Positions 1 through 8,152 of a stretch of DNA of 8,461 bases are shown piece by piece. How positions within the stretch are numbered: position 1 is the first letter of the stretch; each line of letters starts with the position of its first letter. The notes under the pieces were generated by a model. It saw only the letters and a list, made by a program, of their open reading frames with translations. It searched no databases and was not told where the DNA came from. The position numbers and the translations under genes are program-made. Where the stretch lies: NCBI GenBank assembly GCA_934565425.1, contig CAKTHW010000069.1:1-8461 (forward strand). Reading direction: 5' to 3'. Source of the DNA: an uncultured Oscillospiraceae bacterium (GTDB lineage Bacteria; Bacillota; Clostridia; Oscillospirales; Oscillospiraceae).

Positions 1-2384
<2,384 letters not shown>

Positions 2385-2430
2385 TTCACTGTTTTTTACC
2401 GGCATATCGCCGAAAATCTGCAATGCCCCC

Positions 2431-2459
2431 TTGACAACGAGCGTTGAGAGGCGTAAACT
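2431..2459 (+). promoter_or_regulatory. Sigma-A type promoter of rpsU
   Basis: A perfect -35 hexamer TTGACA (2431-2436) is separated by exactly 17 bp from TAAACT (2454-2459), which matches the -10 consensus at four of six positions. Transcription would begin near 2466, giving a leader of about 75 nt before rpsU. This promoter lets rpsU be expressed independently of leuS upstream. A TATAAT also occurs at 2479-2484 but has no -35 partner at a workable distance. Confidence 0.75.
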
Positions 2460-2520
2460 AGATGACAATGAAGCTAGTTATAATGCTTCCTATGCCCTTG
2501 TCACAGACTCCCTGGGCATA
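2456..2520 (+). promoter_or_regulatory. Inverted repeats in the rpsU promoter/leader
   Basis: Two separate dyads lie here. AACTAG (2456-2461) and CTAGTT (2474-2479) flank 12 bp and overlap the -10 hexamer, so this one could only act as DNA (an operator). TATGCCC (2491-2497) and GGGCATA (2514-2520) form a perfect 7-bp RNA stem with a 16-nt loop, inside the transcribed leader and just ahead of the ribosome binding site. The loop contains CTCCC (2508-2512), complementary to GGGAG (2527-2531) within the Shine-Dalgarno region AGGGGAGGG (2525-2533). The repeats are visible; a regulatory role is inference. Confidence 0.4.
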
Positions 2521-2540
2521 TTCGAGGGGAGGGAAAATAG

Positions 2541-2723
2541 ATGGCTGAAGTCCGTGTAAGAGAAAATGAATCTCTGGATAGCGCTCTGAAACGCTTTAAG
2601 CGTAGCTGCGTTAAGTCCGGTGTTCTGGCAGAGGTCCGTAAGCGTGAGCATTACGAAAGCCCCAGTGTGAAGCGTCGTAAGAAGTCCGAAGCTGCCAGAA
2701 AGAATCGCAAAAGATTCTACTAA
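2541..2723 (+). CDS. rpsU: 30S ribosomal protein S21
   Basis: Small-subunit protein bound near the 3' end of 16S rRNA and involved in translation initiation. The 60-residue product has the whole S21 pattern: an N-terminal strand ([20 protein letters not shown]), the central helix with [27 protein letters not shown], and the very basic tail ending RKRFY. Length is typical of the family. The ATG is preceded by a strong purine-rich ribosome binding site (AGGGGAGGG, 2525-2533) at 7-nt spacing. Codon use favours CGT for arginine, as expected of a highly expressed gene and unlike the GC-richer neighbours. It is a monocistronic unit with its own promoter and terminator, placed between leuS and a convergent gene. 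Identification is very secure. Confidence 0.97.
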   Translation: MAEVRVRENESLDSALKRFKRSCVKSGVLAEVRKREHYESPSVKRRKKSEAARKNRKRFY

Positions 2724-2733
2724 GTTGTAAACG

Positions 2734-2769
2734 AAACCCCTTGTGCCACAGGCGCAAGGGGTTTTATTT
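2734..2769 (+). terminator. Intrinsic terminator of rpsU
   Basis: A 14-bp stem pairs 2734-2747 with 2751-2764 around the three-base loop ACA, with a single G-U pair. Its core is CCCCTTG/CAAGGGG. The A-run at the 5' base and the T-rich 3' side (GTTTTATTT) complete a classic rho-independent terminator 11 bp after the rpsU stop codon. Confidence 0.92.
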
Positions 2770-2781
2770 CATCTGTGACAC

Positions 2782-2820
2782 AAAAACGCCCCCGTACCAC
2801 ACGTACAGGGGCGTTTTTTT
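2782..2820. terminator. Bidirectional intrinsic terminator between convergent genes
   Basis: Five A's (2782-2786) and CGCCCC (2787-2792) pair with GGGGCG (2808-2813) and the following T-run. After one C/A mismatch a GTAC/GTAC stem closes a CACAC loop. The plus strand ends in seven T's (2814-2820) and the minus strand in five, so it can stop transcription from both sides. The last T at 2820 is also the first base of the complement of the minus-strand gene's stop codon. For rpsU it is a second, back-up terminator. Confidence 0.88.
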
Positions 2821-3581
2821 CACCAGACCGGCGGCTGAAACCCCGCAACCTCCTCCCAGCACACCAAAACACCCGCCAACCCCAGCTCCTCCGCCAGATC
2901 CAGCTTCGCCTGTACGCTGGCAGCGTTGTCATATAAGATGAGGTGAAGCCGCTCCGCCTCCCGATAGGTGGCGTACTGACAATAGAAGTCTTCCGAGAAC
3001 CACGCCCGGCACCGATGCCGCGCGAACCGCTCCCGCAGCTCCGGCAGCGTCAGCGCCGCCCCTTGCCCGTCCGGGCAGGGAGGCGTCAGGTCAAAGGGAC
3101 TGCACTCCAACGCCAGCACCACACGGCCGCCGTACCGCGCCAACGCCTCCCGTATCCGCCCCCGCAGCGTCCCGCCGGAGAGCTGGGAGGAGACCAGGAC
3201 CTGCGCCGTGGATGTCGCCCCCGCAAAGGCTTCCGGGACGGTGAAGGAAAGTCCATTCTCCGACAGCACCCCTGCCAGCCGCTGCGCCAACGCGAACCCG
3301 TCCACGGTCTCCGCCCAGTTGGCCAGCACGCCCGCCGCCTGCTGGGCTTGACACTCCGCCAGCACCTGGCGGCAGAACCAGTCCAGCCCAGCGGGAGAGG
3401 CGGGAGCGGTGCCGCCTACCATCAGGACGCAGCCGGCAGGCAGCGCACCCTGTCCCGCCCGTAAAAGCTGGCCGTCTGGGGCGGCCTGGTAGGCCATGGG
3501 GACGGGGGTGAAGGGACGAGGGAGAGAAGGTGAGTTGGTGGTGGGAGCGTGGGCGAGAAAAAGTGATAAAGATCGCGACAT
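2820..3581 (-). CDS. Uncharacterised protein with a GH18-barrel-like C-terminus
   Basis: I do not recognise this 253-residue protein as a named family. The start chosen is the ATG at 3581, 9 nt from a perfect AGGAGG (complement of 3591-3596); an in-frame TTG at 3587 sits only 3 nt from that site and is less likely. There is no clear signal peptide or membrane segment. The order of hydrophobic strands and helices suggests an alpha/beta barrel: CVLMVGG (51-57), GVLANWAE (84-91), LSFTVPEAF (111-119), AQVLVSSQ (126-133), RVVLALEC (153-160), LHLILYDN (212-219) and GLAGVLVCWEE (234-244). The last stretch, YDNAASVQAKLDLAEELGLAGVLVCWE, resembles the closing beta-alpha-beta of GH18 enzymes such as spore-cortex YaaH. 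An intact DxxDxDxE catalytic motif is not visible, so enzymatic activity is doubtful. It ends directly on the bidirectional terminator and is divergent from the yqeG-like gene. Confidence 0.8.
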   Translation of the reverse strand: MSRSLSLFLAHAPTTNSPSLPRPFTPVPMAYQAAPDGQLLRAGQGALPAGCVLMVGGTAPASPAGLDWFCRQVLAECQAQQAAGVLANWAETVDGFALAQRLAGVLSENGLSFTVPEAFAGATSTAQVLVSSQLSGGTLRGRIREALARYGGRVVLALECSPFDLTPPCPDGQGAALTLPELRERFARHRCRAWFSEDFYCQYATYREAERLHLILYDNAASVQAKLDLAEELGLAGVLVCWEEVAGFQPPVW

Positions 3582-3595
3582 TTTCAAAATCCTCC

Positions 3596-3624
3596 TTGTA
3601 TTTGTCCGCTAAAAGTGATAGACT
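3596..3624 (+). promoter_or_regulatory. Candidate promoter for the yqeG-like cluster
   Basis: The 103-bp space between the divergent genes holds a weak match. TTGTAT (3596-3601), 17 bp, then TAGACT (3619-3624) preceded by TG in the extended -10 position (TGATAGACT, 3616-3624). A start near 3631 would leave a leader of about 54 nt. An alternative pair is TTGTCC (3602-3607) with TGAAAT (3624-3629). A dyad CGAATT-N6-AATTCG lies just downstream (3646-3663). No convincing promoter was found for the minus-strand gene. Confidence 0.35.
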
Positions 3625-3684
3625 GAAATAGTTACAGTTTGTTACCGAATTGGAACGAATTCGCAGTATTTTTGGAGGAACCCT

Positions 3685-4188
3685 ATGGGCGCACTGATCC
3701 CCGACCGCATCGAGGCAGGCTTCGACCGGCTCCAGCCGGACTGGCTCCGCAGCAAAGGCATCCGCTTGGTCCTGGCGGACTTGGACAACACCTTGACCCG
3801 CTACCGTCAGCTGGAACCTGACCCAGCACTCATCACCTGGCGGGACGCCCTGCATCAGGCGGGCATCACCCTCTTTGTGGTCTCCAACAGCCGCCGCCCA
3901 AACCGTGCCCAGCAGTTCTGCGCCAACCTGGACGTGCCCTACATCAGCCACGCCGGCAAGCCCCACGCCGCCGCCTTTCACCAGGCCATGGAGCGGTGCG
4001 GTTGCCAGGCAGCGGAGACCATCATGATCGGCGACCAGATCTTCACGGACATCTGGGGCGGCCACAACGCCGGCATCCGCGCTGTCTACATCCGTCCCAT
4101 CGCCCTGAACACCCTGTTCCGCAAGATTCGCTACGGCATCGAAGCGCCCTTCCGGCTGCTCTGCCGCATGAGAGGGGAGAGACTATGA
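3685..4188 (+). CDS. yqeG: YqeG-family HAD (class IIIA) phosphatase
   Basis: Predicted cytoplasmic Mg-dependent phosphohydrolase of the haloacid dehalogenase superfamily; the physiological substrate of the family is not established to my knowledge. The 167-residue product has all four HAD motifs: DLDNT at 32-36 (nucleophile Asp32, acid/base Asp34), VVSNS at 65-69, the motif III lysine in GKPHAAAF (Lys92), and GDQIFTD at 116-122. The N-terminus (IPDRIEAGFDRLQPDWLRSKGIRLVLADLDNTL) and the tail RPIALNTLFRKIRYGIE are characteristic of YqeG. The ribosome binding site GGAGG (3674-3678) lies 6 nt before the ATG. It is the first gene of a four-gene rightward run, and its TGA overlaps the next ATG (ATGA at 4185-4188), indicating translational coupling. 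In B. subtilis, yqeG sits in a different neighbourhood beside the GTPase gene yqeH. Confidence 0.93.
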   Translation: MGALIPDRIEAGFDRLQPDWLRSKGIRLVLADLDNTLTRYRQLEPDPALITWRDALHQAGITLFVVSNSRRPNRAQQFCANLDVPYISHAGKPHAAAFHQAMERCGCQAAETIMIGDQIFTDIWGGHNAGIRAVYIRPIALNTLFRKIRYGIEAPFRLLCRMRGERL

Positions 4189-5045
4189 GCGTCCTGTTCG
4201 GCGTAGCCGGAAACTCCGACACCTTTACTAAAACCGTCAGCAAAGCCAGCGCCGACGCACCCGCCTGGCTCCACGCCATCGGCCTGGACGCCTACGAGTA
4301 CCAGTGCGGCAAGGGCGTGCGGGTAGGGGAGGCCACGGCGCGGCAGATTGGCGAAAACGCCGCTCAGGTAGGCATCACCCTGTCCCTCCACGCCCCCTAT
4401 TTCATCAGCCTGGCCAACCCCGACCCGGAGACGGTGCAAAAGTCCATCGGCTACGTCACCGCCTCCTGCCGTGCCGCCCAGTGGATGGGGGCCGGTCGGG
4501 TCATCGTCCACTCCGGCGCGCTGATGAAACGCACCCGCCGGGAAGCGTTGGACATCGCCAAGGCCAACCTGAAGGCCATCCTGGACGCCTGTGACCAGCA
4601 GGGTTACGGAAACATCACCCTCTGTCCCGAGACCATGGGCAAGATCAACCAGCTGGGCGACCTGACCGAGGTGCTGGAGCTGTGCGGGGTGGATGAACGG
4701 CTGGTGCCCTGCGTGGATTTTGGGCATTTATATGCCCGTTCCCTGGGGGAACTCAACGGCGCGGACGCCTGCAAGGCCATGCTGGACGAGATGGCGGACG
4801 CACTGGGGGAGGCGCGGGCGTCTCGGTTCCACAGTCACTTCTCCAAGATCGCCTTCACCCCCAAAGGCGGCGAGCAGAAACACCTGCGCTTCTCCGACGA
4901 GGGCTGGGGGCCGGAGTTCCGGCCGCTGGCAGAGGAGATCGCCCGGCGCGGGTGGAGCCCTACCTTTATTTGTGAATCATCCGGCACCCAGAGCGAGGAT
5001 GCCTTGACCATGAAAGCCATTTACCAGGAGGTGTCCCGTTCATGA
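4185..5045 (+). CDS. Endonuclease IV (Nfo)-like TIM-barrel metalloprotein
   Basis: Member of the AP endonuclease 2 / sugar isomerase-like TIM-barrel superfamily, 286 residues, close in length to E. coli Nfo. The start is the ATG overlapping the yqeG stop, 7 nt after an AGGGGA-type ribosome binding site; the open frame extends upstream to 3996 only as an overlap with yqeG. Aligned by eye to the nine trizinc ligands of E. coli Nfo, it keeps His69 (SLHAPY), His109 (VIVHSG), Glu149 (CPETMG), Asp178 and His181 (VDFGH), His218 (HSHFSK), His233 (QKHLRF) and Glu264 (ICESSG). The position of Nfo Asp229 appears to be Gln231. The loop after SHFSK also departs from the Nfo HLNDxK pattern. Abasic-site cleavage is therefore plausible but not assured; a sugar-phosphate isomerase-like role is possible. 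It overlaps the following peptidase gene by ATGA (5042-5045). Confidence 0.85.
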   Translation: MSVLFGVAGNSDTFTKTVSKASADAPAWLHAIGLDAYEYQCGKGVRVGEATARQIGENAAQVGITLSLHAPYFISLANPDPETVQKSIGYVTASCRAAQWMGAGRVIVHSGALMKRTRREALDIAKANLKAILDACDQQGYGNITLCPETMGKINQLGDLTEVLELCGVDERLVPCVDFGHLYARSLGELNGADACKAMLDEMADALGEARASRFHSHFSKIAFTPKGGEQKHLRFSDEGWGPEFRPLAEEIARRGWSPTFICESSGTQSEDALTMKAIYQEVSRS

Positions 5046-6112
5046 ACCATCTCAACGCCATCACCGCCCAGCTGGACGCCTACCAGCTGGACGCCCTGTG
5101 CATCACCAGCGAGCCAGGCGAATACTACGCCGTAGGCGTGAAAGGGGAGGGACTGGTGCTGGTCACCCGGCAGGGGTGCCACTACTTCACCGACTCCCGC
5201 TACATTGAATTAGCCCAGAACACCGTCGCTAACGCCACCGTGACCATGGTGACCCCACAGCAGGATCACCTGGCGCTGGCCAGTCAGGTGCTGGCACACC
5301 ACCACCTGAACCGGGTGGGCATCGAGGAACAGTACCTGACCGTGGAGCGCTGGCAGAAGATGCAGGCGGCGTTCCCAGAGGGCACCGAGCTGGTTCCGGC
5401 GGGGAAGCTGGTCACAGAATTGCGCGGCTCCAAGACAGAAGAGGAGCTGGCCGTCATGCAGAAGGCGCAGGACATCACCGACCAGGTGTTCGATGAAATC
5501 TGCGATTTCCTCCGCCCCGGCGTCACCGAGTCCGAAGTGGCCGCTCAGCTGACCTATCTCCAGATGAAGCACGGCGCGGAGGGCAACTCCTTCCCGCCCA
5601 TCGTGGCTTCCGGCGCCAACGGCAGTATGCCCCACGCCATCCCCGGCCCCAAACCCATCCAGACCGGCGAGTTCGTGACCATGGATTTCGGGTGCGTATA
5701 TCAGGGCTACTGCTCCGACATGACCCGCACCGTGGCCATCGGCCAGCCCAGCGACGAGATGCGCCGGGTCTACGACGCCGTGCTGGAAGCCCAGCTCACC
5801 GGCATCGCCACCGCAAAAGCGGGCGTCCCCGGCTGCGACGTCCACAACGCCGCTTGGGATGTGCTGAAAAAACACGGCTACGGCGACTACTTCGGCCACG
5901 GCTTCGGCCACAGCCTGGGCATTGAAATTCACGAAAGCCCCAACGCCAACCGTTCCAACACCAAACCGCTGCCGATGGGTGCGGTCATCTCCGCAGAACC
6001 GGGGGTGTACCTGCCCGGGAAGTTCGGCGTGCGCACGGAGGATGTGCTCTACCTGACGGAAACTGGAAACCGCATCCTCACCCACGCCCCCAAGCAGCTC
6101 ATCATCTTATAA
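5042..6112 (+). CDS. M24 family metallopeptidase (Xaa-Pro aminopeptidase/dipeptidase type)
   Basis: Predicted cytoplasmic peptidase that removes residues next to proline, using two metal ions in the 'pita-bread' fold. The 356-residue protein has a creatinase-like N-terminal domain (about 1-130) followed by the M24 catalytic domain. Metal ligands are all visible: Asp215 (MDFG), Asp226 (SDMTRT), His290 (GHSLGIEIHE), Glu319 (AEPG) and Glu333 (TEDV). His297 in IEIHE fits the second catalytic histidine. Length and motif spacing match small PepP/PepQ proteins of Firmicutes. The ATG lies inside the preceding gene's stop (ATGA) and has its own excellent ribosome binding site AGGAGGTG (5026-5033) 8 nt upstream, inside the previous coding region. 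Choosing between aminopeptidase P and prolidase from sequence alone is uncertain, so no gene symbol is assigned. Confidence 0.93.
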   Translation: MNHLNAITAQLDAYQLDALCITSEPGEYYAVGVKGEGLVLVTRQGCHYFTDSRYIELAQNTVANATVTMVTPQQDHLALASQVLAHHHLNRVGIEEQYLTVERWQKMQAAFPEGTELVPAGKLVTELRGSKTEEELAVMQKAQDITDQVFDEICDFLRPGVTESEVAAQLTYLQMKHGAEGNSFPPIVASGANGSMPHAIPGPKPIQTGEFVTMDFGCVYQGYCSDMTRTVAIGQPSDEMRRVYDAVLEAQLTGIATAKAGVPGCDVHNAAWDVLKKHGYGDYFGHGFGHSLGIEIHESPNANRSNTKPLPMGAVISAEPGVYLPGKFGVRTEDVLYLTETGNRILTHAPKQLIIL

Positions 6113-6148
6113 GCAAGACCCATCAGACGAAAAGAAAGCGAGTGACCT

Positions 6149-7450
6149 ATGAACAAACGACTTCTCTCCCTGGTGCTGGCCCTGGCCATGAGCCTCTCCC
6201 TGGCCGCACCGACCACCGCCTTTGCGGCAGAATCCACCGAAGAACCTGTTACGGTATATGCGACCGAGGCGGAAGAAAATACCCCCGCTCCCGCAGAGAC
6301 CGAGACCCAGCAGCCCACCCAGCCGGTGGAGAAGGCTGCCCAGGAGATCACCGGCGTGGAAGATGCGTACACCTTCTCCGCTGACACCCAGGACGCCGCC
6401 CTCACCGCCGCCACCACCGGTGACGGCGCGCTGACCTACACCTCCGACGCCCCCGAAGTGGTCGCCGTGGAAGAGACCACCGGCGCACTGACCCTGGTGG
6501 CCGCAGGCACCGCCACCATCACCATCACCGCCGCGGAGACCGACCAGCACAAGGCAGCGGAAAAGCAGGTCACCGTCACCGTCACCAAGGCCAAGCAGAC
6601 CATCACCGGCGTGGACGAGAGCCTGGATCTGAAGTACAAGGCCAACGGCACCTACCAGCTCAAGGCCAAGGCCGTCGGCAAGCTCACCTATAAGTCCAGC
6701 GACACCAAGGTGGCCACCGTGGACAAGAAGGGCAAGCTCACCATGAAGGGTCTGGGCACCGTGGTTATCACCATCACCGCCGCCGAGACCGGCGGTTACA
6801 CCAAGGCCACCCACAAGGTGGAGATCGAGGTCTACAAGACCGCGGCCAAGCTGAAGGTGTCCAAATATTATAAGAAGAGCAAGTTCTACAAGCGCCTCAT
6901 GGCGCTGAAGCTCAGCGGCACCACCCGCCAGAACGTCATGGCCATCGCCGAGACCCAGGTGGGCTACCACGAGGGCAACAAGCTCAGCCAGCTCACCGGT
7001 ACCAACAAGAAGGGCAGCGGCAACTACACCGAGTACGGCTACGTCTACGGCATCCAGGGTGCCTGGTGCGCTATGTTTGTCAACTGGTGCGCACGGGAGA
7101 ATGAGACCTCCACCAAGGTCGTCCCCAAGTACTGCCGGGTCATGGACTATCGCAACTTCTACCAGAAGCAGAAGCGCTACTACACCTGGTCCAAGACCAA
7201 GGGCGGCAAGGGCAAGTACCTGCCCAAGGCCGGCGACATGATCTTCTACACCACCTACCCCGGCGCCTCCTCCCAGCACATCGGCTACGTCAAGAGCTGC
7301 AAGGTCAAGGGCAGCAAGATCACCATCGTCACCACCGAGGGCAACAGCAGCGACGAATGCCGCCACAAGACCTACACGCTGCGCACCAAGAGCAACGGCC
7401 GCATCGCAGCCGGCTGGTACATCCACGGCTTCTCCTCTCCCAAGTATTGA
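6149..7450 (+). CDS. Secreted Ig-like repeat protein with CHAP peptidoglycan hydrolase domain
   Basis: Predicted exported cell-wall amidase or endopeptidase, 433 residues. Residues 1-26 form a clear Sec signal peptide (MNKR, then LLSLVLALAMSLSLA) with an AFA/AE cleavage site. A Pro/Thr/Glu-rich stretch (about 28-64) follows, then two bacterial Ig-like (Big2-type) repeats at about 65-147 and 150-229, each starting ITGV[ED] and containing TITITAAET or VITITAAET. A Lys/Tyr-rich linker (about 230-256) leads to the CHAP domain. That domain shows Cys307 in GAWCAMFVNWC, His377 in SQHIGYV, and Glu397/Asn399 in TTEGNS as the likely third residue. No LPXTG or C-terminal membrane anchor is visible, so attachment is probably non-covalent. 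The start codon has only a weak ribosome binding site (GAAAGCGAG), despite AGGAGG-type sites elsewhere. It lies 36 bp after the peptidase gene with no terminator between, so it may be co-transcribed. Confidence 0.9.
   Translation: MNKRLLSLVLALAMSLSLAAPTTAFAAESTEEPVTVYATEAEENTPAPAETETQQPTQPVEKAAQEITGVEDAYTFSADTQDAALTAATTGDGALTYTSDAPEVVAVEETTGALTLVAAGTATITITAAETDQHKAAEKQVTVTVTKAKQTITGVDESLDLKYKANGTYQLKAKAVGKLTYKSSDTKVATVDKKGKLTMKGLGTVVITITAAETGGYTKATHKVEIEVYKTAAKLKVSKYYKKSKFYKRLMALKLSGTTRQNVMAIAETQVGYHEGNKLSQLTGTNKKGSGNYTEYGYVYGIQGAWCAMFVNWCARENETSTKVVPKYCRVMDYRNFYQKQKRYYTWSKTKGGKGKYLPKAGDMIFYTTYPGASSQHIGYVKSCKVKGSKITIVTTEGNSSDECRHKTYTLRTKSNGRIAAGWYIHGFSSPKY
6341..6838 (+). repeat. Tandem pair of Ig-like domain repeats inside the CHAP gene
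   Basis: Two units of about 83-85 codons are related at protein and DNA level. ATCACCGGCGTGGA is identical at 6347-6360 and 6602-6615. The block coding for ITITAAET recurs at 6518-6540 and 6767-6789 with one base changed. The repeats have diverged elsewhere, and their charge differs strongly: the first is acidic and the second lysine-rich. Confidence 0.8.
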
Positions 7451-7525
7451 GGCACCGGCCGGAAACTTTGACATAATTACGAAAAACCCCCGCCCCAGTC
7501 AGGGCAAAACAGTGAAAAGTTTTCC

Positions 7526-7554
7526 TTGACGGGGTGTGGGGGCAGTGTTATAAT
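7526..7554 (+). promoter_or_regulatory. Strong extended -10 promoter of the str operon (rpsL)
   Basis: TTGACG (7526-7531) is followed after exactly 17 bp by a perfect TATAAT (7549-7554), with TG one base upstream (TGTTATAAT, 7546-7554), an extended -10. The near-palindrome GAAAAGTTTTC (7514-7524) lies just upstream of the -35. Transcription should start about 7561. This is the best promoter in the window and fits a ribosomal protein operon. I see no convincing terminator for the CHAP gene in 7451-7525, so some read-through into this operon is possible. Confidence 0.9.
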
Positions 7555-7560
7555 TAGAGA

Positions 7561-7732
7561 CTGTGTAGGTTTGGGATATTACAGAAAACCAGGAAAATCG
7601 ACCACGATGTTCCACCCAAGCCGCCCCAGGCGTTGCGCCTGCCAGAAAAGTTTTTAGCGGCAGGAGGAATAATCTTCCTCACAGCTGTTAAAATAAATCT
7701 ATTGTATCTTTGAAGAAAGGAGGAAATCTAAT
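7561..7732 (+). promoter_or_regulatory. Long structured 5' leader of rpsL
   Basis: About 172 nt of untranslated leader with several possible helices. Nested set: GGTTTGGG (7568-7575) with CCCAAGCC (7615-7622); inside it GGAA (7592-7595) with TTCC (7610-7613), and ATCG (7597-7600) with CGAT (7605-7608). Next, CAGGCG (7627-7632) pairs with CGCCTG (7636-7641), and competes with CCTGCC (7638-7643) pairing with GGCAGG (7659-7664). GAGGAA (7664-7669) pairs with TTCCTC (7675-7680), and the latter can instead pair with GAGGAA (7720-7725) in the rpsL ribosome binding site. No T-run follows any stem, so translational rather than transcriptional control would be expected. The pairings are visible; function is inference. 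Confidence 0.5.
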
Positions 7733-8152
7733 ATGCCTACTTTTAATCAGCTGGTTCGTAAGGGCAGAGAGACTTCCATCTACAAGTCCAATTCCCCCGC
7801 ACTGCAGAAGGGCAAGAACACTCTGAAGGACAGAGAGACCAATCAGCCTTCTCCCCAGAAGAGAGGTGTTTGCACCGCTGTTCGTACCGCAACCCCCAAA
7901 AAGCCCAACTCCGCACTGCGTAAGATCGCCCGTGTGCGCCTGAGCAATGGTTACGAAGTCACCGCTTACATCCCCGGTGTCGGCCACAACCTGCAGGAGC
8001 ACTCCGTCGTTATGATCCGTGGCGGCCGTGTCAAGGACCTGCCTGGTGTGCGTTATCACATCATCCGTGGTACTCTGGATACCCAGGGTGTCTCCGGCCG
8101 TATGCAGGCTCGTTCCAAGTACGGTGCAAAGCGTCCCAAGACCAAGAAGTAA
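7733..8152 (+). CDS. rpsL: 30S ribosomal protein S12
   Basis: Decoding-centre protein of the small subunit, first gene of the str operon. The 139-residue product matches S12 from end to end: [65 protein letters not shown] and RSKYGAKRP. It has about 14 more residues than E. coli S12 between PAL and PQKRGVC ([15 protein letters not shown] region), normal for Gram-positive S12. Positions linked to streptomycin resistance carry wild-type lysines: Lys57 (TPKKPNSA, E. coli Lys43) and Lys101 (E. coli Lys87). Asp102 (E. coli Asp88), the methylthiolation site where RimO is present, is conserved. The ribosome binding site AAAGGAGG (7716-7723) lies 9 nt before the ATG. CGT-rich arginine codons indicate high expression. 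rpsG follows downstream. Confidence 0.98.
   Translation: MPTFNQLVRKGRETSIYKSNSPALQKGKNTLKDRETNQPSPQKRGVCTAVRTATPKKPNSALRKIARVRLSNGYEVTAYIPGVGHNLQEHSVVMIRGGRVKDLPGVRYHIIRGTLDTQGVSGRMQARSKYGAKRPKTKK

Noticed and set aside
2399..2412. CGGC-ATATC-GCCG hairpin as a leuS terminator
   Set aside because: The stem is only 4 bp and is followed by A's; the T-run lies before it rather than after.
2943..3464. Plus-strand frame of 173 codons overlapping the minus-strand barrel-like gene
   Set aside because: Arg/Pro-rich shadow translation with no ribosome binding site. The minus-strand gene has AGGAGG, a sensible start and a terminator.
3091..4065. Minus-strand frame of 324 codons spanning the divergent promoter region
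   Set aside because: It crosses both the yqeG-like gene and the intergenic region in the wrong frame, and no motif is visible.
5210..6085. Long minus-strand frame opposite the M24 peptidase gene
   Set aside because: Composition is repetitive and GC-driven, with no recognisable motif or ribosome binding site. The plus strand holds all five M24 metal ligands.
7468..7473. TTGACA after the CHAP gene as an additional promoter
   Set aside because: No -10-like hexamer at 16-18 bp (the region there is C-rich); the true promoter is at 7526-7554.
6107..7474. 455-codon open frame antisense to the CHAP gene, rich in Gly, Val and Leu
   Set aside because: It is the mirror of a GC-rich, third-position-biased gene, lacks a ribosome binding site, and has low-complexity composition. 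The plus-strand frame has a signal peptide and CHAP motifs.
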